This document shows, one piece after another, positions 7,348 to 13,495 of a stretch of 13,617 nucleotides of DNA. The translations under genes were made by a program, and so were the position numbers. The first letter of the stretch is position 1, and every line of letters starts with the position of its first letter. Source of the stretch: Accumulibacter sp. (GTDB lineage Bacteria; Pseudomonadota; Gammaproteobacteria; Burkholderiales; Rhodocyclaceae); the NCBI GenBank assembly GCA_031264825.1, contig JAISDL010000024.1:1-13617 (forward strand), written 5' to 3'. Below the pieces are notes generated by a model that saw nothing but the letters and a program-made list of their open reading frames with translations, was not told the DNA's origin and did no database searches.

Positions 7348-7390
7348 GCGCGCTTCGTCGCCGGAGAAGAAAAACGAAACACCGGTCGGT

Positions 7391-8305
7391 TTATCTGATC
7401 CCTGATTCCTGATCCCTGATCCCTGAAACCAAAGCATCGACAAGTTTCGCGGCGAATCCCGACAGCGCTTTTCTCTCGCGGACGCAGATTTCCAGGTCGC
7501 GCTTCGCCCAAGGCTCGTCGATTTCGACGACGACGGGGGGTTCGCCGGGTCCGGCCGTCCGTAGCGCGCTCAGCGGGACGAGTCCCACGCCGACACCGGC
7601 GCCGACCATCCGGCACACCGCGTCGAAGCCGCGCACCTGGATGCGGACGTTGATGTGGCGCCCCAGCGACGCCGCGGCGCTCATCGTGAAGGTGTGAATC
7701 GCCGAACCCGCGTGCATCATCACGAAAGGATAATCGACGACGTCGGAAAAGCGCACACTGCCCTTCGACCCGGCGAGCGCGTGCCCCTTGGGGACGATGA
7801 GGACGAGCCGGTCGGCGTGGTAGGGTATCCGTTCGACCTGCGCGCCCCCGTCCCCTCCGGCGACGATGCCGACTTCGACTTCGCCGCGCGCGACGGCGAC
7901 GACGATCTCTGGACTCGGATGTTCTTCGAGCGTGACGCTGATTTTCGGGTTCGCGCGGAGGAAGCCCCCCAGGTCGTCGGGAAGATAGCTGTGGATCGCG
8001 TCGGTGTTGGCCCAGAACCGAATGTGACCGCGCACTCCGGCGGCGAAGGGTTCCAGGTCGGCGTGCATCTGTTCGAGCCGCGCGAATACCCTTCTCGCGT
8101 GTTGCAGCAGAATTTCGCCGGCGGTCGTCAGACGGACTCCGCGCGGCTCGCGCGCGAGCAGGGGGACTCCCAGCGCTTCTTCGAGGCGGTGGATGCGGTG
8201 GCTCGCCGAAGACGCCGCGAGGTTCGCACGGTACGCGCCGTGCGTCAGGTTTTGCGCTTCGGCGACGGCGATGAAAAGCCGCAGGTCGACGAGGTCGTAT
8301 TTCAT
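7391..8305 (-). CDS. LysR-family transcriptional regulator
   Basis: A 304-residue LysR-type regulator. The N-terminal winged HTH spans about residues 3-62 (LRLFIAVAEAQNLTHGAYRANLAASSASHRIHRLEEALGV; then RGVRLTTAGE), and a periplasmic-binding-like effector domain follows from about 85 (GHIRFWANTDAIHSYLPDDL) to 290. I chose the ATG at 8305 (MKYDLVDLRLF) because family members start just before this point and a GGAGG site lies 12 nt upstream; an in-frame ATG at 8317 directly abuts GGAGG and is less likely. The gene diverges from the EamA permease, so that permease is its likely target; the effector is unknown. The last 12 residues (VSGIRDQESGIR) are encoded by a heptamer repeat, so the ancestral C-terminus was probably near KLVDAL. 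Confidence 0.9.
   Translation of the reverse strand: MKYDLVDLRLFIAVAEAQNLTHGAYRANLAASSASHRIHRLEEALGVPLLAREPRGVRLTTAGEILLQHARRVFARLEQMHADLEPFAAGVRGHIRFWANTDAIHSYLPDDLGGFLRANPKISVTLEEHPSPEIVVAVARGEVEVGIVAGGDGGAQVERIPYHADRLVLIVPKGHALAGSKGSVRFSDVVDYPFVMMHAGSAIHTFTMSAAASLGRHINVRIQVRGFDAVCRMVGAGVGVGLVPLSALRTAGPGEPPVVVEIDEPWAKRDLEICVRERKALSGFAAKLVDALVSGIRDQESGIR
7396..7430. repeat. Heptamer array encoding the LysR C-terminal tail
   Basis: Five 7-nt units run TGATCCC, TGATTCC, TGATCCC, TGATCCC and TGAAACC (the last degenerate). Read on the minus strand in the LysR frame, they give SGIRDQESGIR before the TAA at 7391-7393. The same heptamers form the inverted repeat at 7119-7236. Confidence 0.9.
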
Positions 8306-8393
8306 CGTAAAGCTCATCCTCCGGTTTGAAACGCTTCGCCAAGGCGCGTCAAGCCCGCCCCCGCGCCTTCCCTTCGTCAAAAACGAACGCAGG

Positions 8394-8410
8394 ATTGCCG
8401 ATAGAGCAAT
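8394..8410. promoter_or_regulatory. Candidate LysR operator (T-N11-A dyad)
   Basis: ATTGC (8394-8398) and GCAAT (8406-8410) form a perfect dyad around 7 nt. It contains the T-N11-A signature of LysR-type sites (T8396, A8408). It lies between the divergent LysR and permease genes, where such regulators usually bind. Confidence 0.5.
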
Positions 8411-8432
8411 TGTCGCGCGCCGTACGACGATT
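8408..8432. promoter_or_regulatory. Second dyad in the LysR-permease intergenic region
   Basis: AATTGTCG (8408-8415) and CGACGATT (8425-8432) are reverse complements at 7 of 8 positions around a 9-nt spacer. It overlaps the end of the first dyad. It could be the activation half-site often seen next to the main LysR recognition site, or a site for another factor. No clear -10/-35 pair could be assigned nearby. Confidence 0.3.
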
Positions 8433-8466
8433 CATCATTCATACTACGCTTTTTCCACGCTCGAAC

Positions 8467-9519
8467 ATGTTTTCCAACCGCCTTTCTCCCGAACGCGTCG
8501 GCGTCATTTTCGCCGTTCTGTCCGCGCTCGGTTTTTCGCTCAAGGCCATCTTCGTCAAGCTGGCGTACCTGGTCGCGCCGGTCGACGCGATCACGCTCCT
8601 CTCGTTTCGGATGATTTTCTCGCTCCCGGTCTTCGTCTGGGTCGCGTTCGCGTCCTTGCGCGCCGGACCGTCGATTTCCGGGCGCGACTGGGTTTTCCTG
8701 ATCGTACTCGGCCTCTTCGGGTATTACGGTTCGAGCATACTCGATTTCATGGGGCTGCAATACATCTCCGCCGGACTCGAACGCCTGATCCTCTTCACCT
8801 ACCCGATGCTGACGATCCTCATCGGCGTCGCGTTCATGGGAAAATCCTTCGACCGGCGCGAAATAAAATCGATGGTTTTATCGTACGCTGGAATCGGGCT
8901 GGCTTTCGCGCACGACCTGCGCGTCACGAGCGACGCAGGCCAGGTCATCGTCGGCGCGAGCCTGGTATTCGGCGCGTCGCTGAGCTACGCGGTCTACCAG
9001 GCGTACAGCGAAACCGCGATCAAACGCTTCGGCGTCGCCCGTTTCTCGTCGCTGGCGACGCTCGTTTCAGCCGCCGCGACGGAAATTCACTTCTTCGCCG
9101 CGCAACCTCTCTCGGCGCTCGCGCAGCCCGCGCCGATCTATTACTACGGGATCGCCATGGCCGTCTTCTCGACGATCCTGCCGGTTTTCATGCTTTCGGC
9201 GGCGACACGCCGGATCGGCGCGTCGCGTTCGGTGCTGATCGGCGCGCTCGGTCCGGTACTGACGGTCTTCTTCGGCTGGTGGCTTCTCGACGAGGGAATC
9301 TCGTTCGCGCAGGTCGTCGGAACCGCGCTCGTCCTTGCCGGCGTGTTGCTCGTCGGAAAGGCGAAGAGCGCGGAAGGCGTCAGGCCGATAAATTCAGACG
9401 CGAACAGATCTCCAGCGTCAGCGCCGACTGGTTCATCGAAAAGAAATGAAGTCCCGGCGCCCCGCCGGCCAGAAGACGCTCGCAAAGGCGCGTCACGAGG
9501 TCGAGGCCGAACTTCCTGA
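8467..9519 (+). CDS. EamA/DMT-family inner-membrane permease
   Basis: A 350-residue membrane protein with ten predicted hydrophobic helices, at about 11-30, 41-63, 74-100, 105-124, 135-150, 159-180, 191-210, 224-245, 254-274 and 278-298. These form two EamA repeats (first from VGVIFAVLSALGF, second from VIVGASLVFGASLSYAVYQ). Members of the drug/metabolite transporter superfamily export metabolites or amino acids; the substrate here is unknown. The ATG at 8467 is chosen because the first helix follows directly; no clear Shine-Dalgarno is seen. Typical EamA proteins end soon after the tenth helix, but this frame continues for about 50 residues of basic, Pro/Ser-rich sequence, of which roughly residues 305-350 are antisense to the 3' end of metF. 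Confidence 0.88.
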   Translation: MFSNRLSPERVGVIFAVLSALGFSLKAIFVKLAYLVAPVDAITLLSFRMIFSLPVFVWVAFASLRAGPSISGRDWVFLIVLGLFGYYGSSILDFMGLQYISAGLERLILFTYPMLTILIGVAFMGKSFDRREIKSMVLSYAGIGLAFAHDLRVTSDAGQVIVGASLVFGASLSYAVYQAYSETAIKRFGVARFSSLATLVSAAATEIHFFAAQPLSALAQPAPIYYYGIAMAVFSTILPVFMLSAATRRIGASRSVLIGALGPVLTVFFGWWLLDEGISFAQVVGTALVLAGVLLVGKAKSAEGVRPINSDANRSPASAPTGSSKRNEVPAPRRPEDARKGASRGRGRTS

Positions 9520-10219
9520 TCGCGTCGGTATCGTCGCTGAGTTCCTCGAATTTGCGCCGCATCCAGCGCGGCAGCTCGGCGCCGCAGTTGTCGGAAAAGT
9601 GCGCGAGTTTCGAAAAGCTGTTGATCGGCATGACACCCGGAACGATCGGAATCTCGACGCCGAGCTTGTGCGCGTCGTCGACGAGGTTGAAGTACGCGTC
9701 GGCGTTGTAGAAATACTGCGTGATCGCCGAATCCGCCCCGGCGCCGACTTTTTTCACGAAGCCCGAAAGGTCGTCGCGCGGATGCCGCGCCTGCGGATGC
9801 CATTCGGGATAGGCCGCGACGCGGATATGAAAATGGTCTCCGGTTTCCCTGCGGATGAATTCGACGAGTTCGGCCGCGTGGCGGAACTCGCCGGCCTCGG
9901 CCGTCCCGGAAGGCAGGTCGCCGCGCAGCGCGACGATGTCGCGGATTCCCGCCGACCGGTAATCTTCGAGGATTTCGCGGATTTTGGCGCTCGTCGAACC
10001 GATGCACGACAGGTGCGGCGCGACGCGAACGCCTTCGGCCTGGATTTCTTTCGCGGCGTCGAAGGTGCGCTCGCGCGTCGTCCCGCCCGCGCCGAAAGTG
10101 ACCGAATAGAAATCGGGATTCAGCACGGCGAGCTGTCGGCGAACGGCGCGCAGCTTTTCGACGCCTTCGGGCGTCTGCGGCGGAAAGAATTCCACCGAAA
10201 GTTCGGTTTTCTGTTTCAT
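9380..10219 (-). CDS. metF: 5,10-methylenetetrahydrofolate reductase
   Basis: A 279-residue FAD enzyme that reduces 5,10-methylene-THF to 5-methyl-THF, the methyl donor for methionine synthase. The length is slightly below the E. coli protein (296) and looks complete. Family signatures are VEFFPP with catalytic E10, FGAGGTTR (42-49), PHLSCIG (68-74), ALRGD with flavin-contacting D101, AAYPEWHP, the QYFYNADAY segment and PGVMPI. It starts 19 nt after the ahcY stop with only a weak ribosome site, so it is probably cotranscribed with ahcY and under the same SAH riboswitch. Its last 140 bp overlap, on the opposite strand, the end of the permease gene, leaving no room for a separate terminator. 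Confidence 0.96.
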   Translation of the reverse strand: MKQKTELSVEFFPPQTPEGVEKLRAVRRQLAVLNPDFYSVTFGAGGTTRERTFDAAKEIQAEGVRVAPHLSCIGSTSAKIREILEDYRSAGIRDIVALRGDLPSGTAEAGEFRHAAELVEFIRRETGDHFHIRVAAYPEWHPQARHPRDDLSGFVKKVGAGADSAITQYFYNADAYFNLVDDAHKLGVEIPIVPGVMPINSFSKLAHFSDNCGAELPRWMRRKFEELSDDTDAIRKFGLDLVTRLCERLLAGGAPGLHFFSMNQSALTLEICSRLNLSA

Positions 10220-10238
10220 GGTGGGGGTTCCGGCGGGG

Positions 10239-11654
10239 TCAATAACGATAATGGTCGGCTTTGTACGGCCCTTCGACGGGCACGCCGATGTAGCGCGCCT
10301 GCACTTCGGTCAGCGTCGTCAGTTCCGCGTTGAAGCGCGTCAGTTGCAGGCGCGCGACTTTTTCGTCGAGCCGCTTCGGCAGCGTGTAGACGCCGACGGG
10401 ATACTCGCCCGTGCGGGTAAAAAGCTCGATCTGCGCGAGCGTCTGGTTCGCAAAACTCGACGACATGACGTAGCTCGGATGCCCGGTCGCGCAGCCCAAG
10501 TTCACGAGACGCCCCTTCGCAAGCAGGATGAGGCGCTTGCCGTCCGGGAAAATGACGTGGTCGACCTGCGGCTTGATTTCTTCCCACGCATACTGTTCGA
10601 GCGAGGCCACGTCGATTTCGTTGTCGAAGTGCCCGATATTGCAGACGATCGCCTGATCCTTCATCTTTTGCATATGCGCGTGCGTGATGACGTGAAAATT
10701 CCCCGTCGTCGTGACGAAAAGGTCGGCCTTGTCGGCGGCGTACTCCATCGTCACGACGCGGTAGCCCTCCATCGCCGCCTGGAGGGCGCAGATCGGGTCG
10801 ACTTCCGTCACCCAGACCTGCGCGGAAAGCGCGCGAAGCGCCTGCGAACACCCCTTGCCGACGTCGCCGTAACCGCAGACGAGCGCGATCTTCCCGGCGA
10901 TCATCACGTCGGTCGCGCGCTTGATTCCGTCGACGAGCGATTCCCGGCAGCCGTAGAGGTTGTCGAACTTGGACTTCGTCACGGAGTCGTTGACGTTGAT
11001 CGCGGGAATCTTCAGTTCGCCGTTCTGGTGCATCTGGTACAGGCGATGGACGCCGGTCGTCGTCTCCTCGGTCACGCCGAGGATTTTTTCGAGACGCGAC
11101 GAATACCACGCGGGGTCTTCTTTGATGCGCGCGCGGATCGCCGCGAACAGGATTTTTTCTTCTTCCGAAGACGGCGCGTCGAGCACGGAGGCGTCTTTTT
11201 CGGCGCGCGCGCCCAAGTGCAGAAGAAGCGTCGCGTCGCCGCCGTCGTCGAGAATCATGTTGCTATCGACTCTTTCGCCGTTCTCCGCCGCGGGCCAGTC
11301 GAAAATGCGGTGCGTATAGTCCCAGTAGTCGGCAAGCGATTCGCCCTTGACGGCAAAAACCGCGATGCGGCGCGCGGCGATCGCCGCGGCGGCGTGGTCC
11401 TGCGTCGAAAAAATATTGCACGACGCCCAGCGGACTTCGGCGCCGAGCGCGACGAGCGTCTCGATCAGAACGGCCGTCTGGATCGTCATATGAAGCGACC
11501 CGGAAATGCGCGCGCCCTTCAGCGGTTGCGTGGGCGCGAATTCTTCGCGGATGGCGACAAGCCCCGGCATCTCGGTTTCGGCAATCCGGATCTCTTTGCG
11601 CCCCCAGGCGGCGAGTTCGGGGTCGGCGATGACACAATCGGTAAAAACAGCCAC
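10239..11654 (-). CDS. ahcY: S-adenosyl-L-homocysteine hydrolase
   Basis: A 471-residue NAD-dependent cytoplasmic enzyme that splits SAH into adenosine and homocysteine, relieving product inhibition of methyltransferases. Visible signatures are WGRKEIRIAETEMPGL near the N-terminus, GSLHMTIQTAVLIETL with H55, STQDHAAAA (83-91), NVNDSVTKSKFDN (220-232) with the substrate and NAD residues, the Rossmann motif GYGDVGKG (261-268) and the C-terminal PYKADHYRY. The start is a GTG at 11654: AGGAG lies 7 nt upstream, and the protein then matches family length (about 470). The frame is open 92 codons further, but that stretch runs through the riboswitch and is not expected to be translated. It is first in the unit with metF, and its leader carries an SAH riboswitch. 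Confidence 0.97.
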   Translation of the reverse strand: MAVFTDCVIADPELAAWGRKEIRIAETEMPGLVAIREEFAPTQPLKGARISGSLHMTIQTAVLIETLVALGAEVRWASCNIFSTQDHAAAAIAARRIAVFAVKGESLADYWDYTHRIFDWPAAENGERVDSNMILDDGGDATLLLHLGARAEKDASVLDAPSSEEEKILFAAIRARIKEDPAWYSSRLEKILGVTEETTTGVHRLYQMHQNGELKIPAINVNDSVTKSKFDNLYGCRESLVDGIKRATDVMIAGKIALVCGYGDVGKGCSQALRALSAQVWVTEVDPICALQAAMEGYRVVTMEYAADKADLFVTTTGNFHVITHAHMQKMKDQAIVCNIGHFDNEIDVASLEQYAWEEIKPQVDHVIFPDGKRLILLAKGRLVNLGCATGHPSYVMSSSFANQTLAQIELFTRTGEYPVGVYTLPKRLDEKVARLQLTRFNAELTTLTEVQARYIGVPVEGPYKADHYRY

Positions 11655-11661
11655 AACGTTT

Positions 11662-11666
11662 CTCCT
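11662..11666 (-). promoter_or_regulatory. Ribosome binding site setting the ahcY GTG start
   Basis: On the minus strand AGGAG is followed by 7 nt and then GTG (11654-11652). This is the only strong Shine-Dalgarno near the conserved AhcY N-terminus, and it decides between the GTG and the in-frame ATG at 11930. Confidence 0.85.
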
Positions 11667-11721
11667 GAAAAACGGCGGCCGGAACGAAAGGAAAATGGGG
11701 AAGCGCTTGAGGGAAGGCTTT

Positions 11722-11760
11722 CTCACTCCTCGCCGCGACCGTCGCGGGTTGAAAAGTGAG
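11722..11760 (-). promoter_or_regulatory. Possible expression platform of the SAH riboswitch
   Basis: On the minus strand the 3' end of the aptamer (CTCACT, 11760-11755) can pair with AGTGAG (11727-11722). Between them sits a GC hairpin, CCGCGA/TCGCGG (11747-11733). The outer pairing would use bases next to, and partly in, the aptamer's pseudoknot strand, so it could compete with the SAH-bound fold. This is inferred from complementarity only. Confidence 0.35.
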
Positions 11761-11819
11761 CGCCGTTTACACCGAGCCTGAAACCGCCATTCATCGACGG
11801 TCTTGCAACGCTCCTCGGA
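11756..11819 (-). ncRNA. SAH riboswitch in the ahcY leader
   Basis: On the minus strand the segment begins CCGAGGAGCGTTGCAAG and ends CAGGCTCGG…ACGGCGCTCAC, the hallmark conserved parts of the SAH riboswitch family. P1 forms between CCGAG (11818-11814) and CTCGG (11776-11772). The pseudoknot forms between GAGCG near the 5' end and CGCTC near the 3' end. An internal stem is possible between ACCGTC and the GGCGGT region. SAH binding is known to switch on downstream genes, which fits ahcY-metF: high SAH raises the enzyme that removes it. The aptamer starts only a few nucleotides after the predicted transcription start. Confidence 0.93.
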
Positions 11820-11828
11820 TAGTGCCGG

Positions 11829-11857
11829 ATTATAATCCTGGAAACCGTAGTTGACCA
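11829..11857 (-). promoter_or_regulatory. Sigma-70 promoter of the riboswitch-ahcY-metF unit
   Basis: On the minus strand a perfect -10 TATAAT (11834-11829) lies 17 nt downstream of TGGTCA (11857-11852, 4 of 6 to TTGACA). A start near 11822 would place the riboswitch P1 stem at the very 5' end of the RNA, as is usual for this class. The -10 sits in a small palindrome, GGATTATAATCC. Confidence 0.75.
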
Positions 11858-11928
11858 CTGGTTTTTCCCGTTCCGGCAAAGGCGCGGACGAACCGGAATA
11901 GAAAACACCTCTGAGCTTTCGACCATTC

Positions 11929-12030
11929 ATTCCTTTTCCAGTTCGTTCATGTTTTGATGCCGAGCCGCAGACAGTACAAATAGTACGGCAAGGCGAGTCG
12001 ACGTTGGTAGGGACGAACTGGAAAAGGAAT
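11929..12030. mobile_element. 102-bp Correia-like MITE with 18-bp inverted ends
   Basis: Perfect 18-bp terminal inverted repeats, ATTCCTTTTCCAGTTCGT (11929-11946) and its complement (12013-12030), enclose 66 nt. The core (11964-11997) contains GCAGACAGTACAAATAGTAC followed by GGCAAGGCGAG. From memory this matches the core of the short (about 105 bp) Correia repeat of Neisseria, although the terminal repeats differ from the neisserial ones. The core folds as GCCG…GTAC-AAATA-GTACGGC. It has no coding capacity, so it would need a transposase in trans. Its right end supplies the last base of the TGA stop of the HD-GYP gene. No obvious target duplication is seen. Confidence 0.7.
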
Positions 12031-13289
12031 CAGGCTGCCTGGTCGACCCAGAGTTCGTTGAGATCGGGAAAATTCCACCGCGAGGGGTTTTCGCGCGAGA
12101 CGATTTCGTCGGAGCAGTTTTCGTTCGAGAGGTCGACGATTTCGGGAATGATGCGCTTGTGGATTTTCGTCGAGTAAAAAACCTTGACGCGCGGCTTCAA
12201 AAGCGAGTCATCAGCCTGTTCGACGACGACGGCAATCCCGCCGAACTTGAGCCGGACGAGCGAACCGACGGGATAGATGCCGAGACTTTTCACAAAGGCT
12301 TCGAGCAATTTTTGGTCGAGATGCCCCTTGGACCATTTCGCCATCTTGTGCAGGGATTCCGCCGGGTCCCATCCGGGTTTGTACGGGCGGTTGGATGTGA
12401 TTGCGTCATAAACGTCGCAGATCGCGCCCATCCGGGTAAATATTGAAATATCCTTCCCGTGGAGTCCTTCGGGGTAGCCCGACCCCTCGATCTTTTCGTG
12501 GTGGTGGAGCGCGACTTCCAGAACGATTTCGTCGTCGCAGTTGTTGTCGAGCAAAAGCCGGTGGCCGTCTCCCGGATGCTTCTGGAGCAGGGCGAACTCC
12601 TTGTCGGTGAGTTTGCCGGGTTTGTTGAGAATGTCCTTCGGCGTCAGCGACTTCCCCAAGTCGTGCATGAGGCCGGCGATGCCGAGGCGTTGCGTCTCGT
12701 CCTTGTTCATCCCGAGTTGCTTTGCGAGGGCGATCATCAGCGCGCTGACGGCGATCGAGTGCATATACGTATAGCCGTCGGCCGTCTTGATGCGCGCGAG
12801 GCTGATCAGCGCGTGCGGGTTTCGCGCGATCGAGTCGGAAATCTCGTCGACCATGTTCTCGGCGCCTTCGGTATTGATCGACTCGCCCATGCGCGCTTCG
12901 CTGAACATCGACGCGACGGCGTTTCTCGATCGCGAGTAGATTTCGGCGGCGTTCTCGAATTCGATCGCGATCGGCGCCGACGCCGGCTTTGCCTCTTTGC
13001 CGTTGACCTCTTTTCCGTTGGCTTCTTTGCCGTTGGCGTGTCGGGGTTTCACTTCGACATCCTCGACCGAATCCGCCTCGCCGAGCGATTCCCCGTTGTC
13101 GGGCAGGTCCCTGCCCCTTTCCGTATCGATCCAGACTTCTTTGATGCTGCTCGCGCAGAGCGCCTCGATGTCTATCGGGTTGACGATGGTGAAGGATTTT
13201 CGCCAAAACGGATGCGCGATCCAAGAGCCGCAAAACTCTTCGATGAACATGTACGGAAGCAACTGGCTTACTTTTATCTTCTTGAGCAT
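12030..13289 (-). CDS. HD-GYP domain c-di-GMP phosphodiesterase (DUF3391 N-terminus)
   Basis: A 419-residue soluble protein. The N-terminal 60 residues (MLKKIKVSQLLPYMFIEEFCGSWIAHPFW…EVWIDTERG) fit DUF3391. A Glu/Lys-rich linker with NGKE repeats follows (about 84-103). The HD-GYP domain begins near residue 115 and shows H177, H209-D210 (HDLGK), H238 (KHP), the HHH cluster at 262-264, GSGYP (269-273) and D292 (CDVYDAI). Such proteins hydrolyse cyclic di-GMP, which controls motility and biofilm; a link to the type IV pili of the neighbouring operon is possible but not shown. The start at 13289 is chosen because DUF3391 proteins begin here and a weak GAAG lies just upstream; an ATG at 13307 lacks any ribosome site. 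It interrupts the metK-ahcY neighbourhood. Confidence 0.92.
   Translation of the reverse strand: MLKKIKVSQLLPYMFIEEFCGSWIAHPFWRKSFTIVNPIDIEALCASSIKEVWIDTERGRDLPDNGESLGEADSVEDVEVKPRHANGKEANGKEVNGKEAKPASAPIAIEFENAAEIYSRSRNAVASMFSEARMGESINTEGAENMVDEISDSIARNPHALISLARIKTADGYTYMHSIAVSALMIALAKQLGMNKDETQRLGIAGLMHDLGKSLTPKDILNKPGKLTDKEFALLQKHPGDGHRLLLDNNCDDEIVLEVALHHHEKIEGSGYPEGLHGKDISIFTRMGAICDVYDAITSNRPYKPGWDPAESLHKMAKWSKGHLDQKLLEAFVKSLGIYPVGSLVRLKFGGIAVVVEQADDSLLKPRVKVFYSTKIHKRIIPEIVDLSNENCSDEIVSRENPSRWNFPDLNELWVDQAA
12991..13035 (-). repeat. 15-nt tandem repeat encoding NGKE units in the HD-GYP linker
   Basis: Three 15-nt units (12991-13005, 13006-13020, 13021-13035) encode NGKEA, NGKEV and NGKEA-type pentapeptides between DUF3391 and the HD-GYP domain. 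The units differ at only a few bases, so the expansion is recent or kept homogeneous. Length change by multiples of 15 nt would preserve the frame and alter only the linker. Confidence 0.88.
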
Positions 13290-13495
13290 CACTTCAAGGC
13301 GGCGCATCGCAATGGGAAAGTTTTACCACAGCTTTCCAAAAAGCAATACGAAAAACACGACATTCTCGACGTTTTGTCAGAAATATGTTCGCCGAGCGCG
13401 ATTCAGGACGGTATTTGTTTACACAAGCTTACACATGCAAACGGCACGAGGCAAAAAACGCCCCATGCCGTTTTAGCGTGCCGCTCGAAATTCCG
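13290..13495. other. Intergenic region between metK and the HD-GYP gene
   Basis: About 200 bp, noticeably richer in A and T than its surroundings. It holds the terminator-like palindrome at 13442-13483 and, just upstream of the HD-GYP start, a small dyad GGAAAG/CTTTCC (13315-13320 and 13332-13337) that would fall in the mRNA leader. Several weak promoter-like hexamers were seen on the minus strand, but none was convincing. No gene was recognised. Confidence 0.6.
13442..13483 (-). terminator. Terminator-like palindrome downstream of metK
   Basis: CGGCACG (13442-13448) pairs with CGTGCCG (13477-13483). Inside, AAAACG (13455-13460) pairs with CGTTTT (13469-13474) around 8 nt. On the minus strand a run of six T follows the inner stem. 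It begins 12 nt after the metK stop, so it probably ends the metK transcript. The symmetry would allow some function on the other strand. Confidence 0.6.

Larger units (their letters stand above)
7091..7390. other. Convergent intergenic region made of nested palindromes
   Basis: This 300-bp stretch between the stops of chpA and the LysR gene has no credible gene. It contains a large inverted repeat (7119-7236), a GC-rich hairpin (7154-7170), an A/T-rich hairpin (7183-7201), a family B remnant (7237-7256), a hairpin with GGAATGA/TCATTCC arms (7259-7265 and 7280-7286) and a family A palindrome (7317-7347). Positions 7167-7200 and 7362-7395 look like two copies of one module (GCCGGAGA…AACGAAA…TCGGTTT against CCGGAGA…AACGAAA…TCGGTTT), each followed by CTGAT-type heptamers. 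Confidence 0.75.

Noticed and set aside
7112..7430. CRISPR-like array of short repeats in the convergent intergenic region
   Set aside because: The units are 7-nt heptamers and mixed palindromes without regular spacers, and no cas genes are present.
8410..8445. Promoter with TTGTCG and CATACT upstream of the permease
   Set aside because: The two hexamers are separated by 24 nt, too far for a sigma-70 promoter.
10218..11759. 513-codon plus-strand frame opposite ahcY
   Set aside because: Antisense shadow of ahcY, whose conserved motifs are unmistakable. Its composition is typical of reverse-complement reading.
11655..11930. 92-codon N-terminal extension of AhcY from an ATG at 11930
   Set aside because: It runs through the SAH riboswitch, has no ribosome site and no family similarity. 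The GTG at 11654 has a good AGGAG site and gives the normal protein length.
13339..13441. c-di-GMP riboswitch upstream of the HD-GYP gene
   Set aside because: No conserved aptamer elements of either c-di-GMP riboswitch class could be seen; only a small dyad near the start codon is present.
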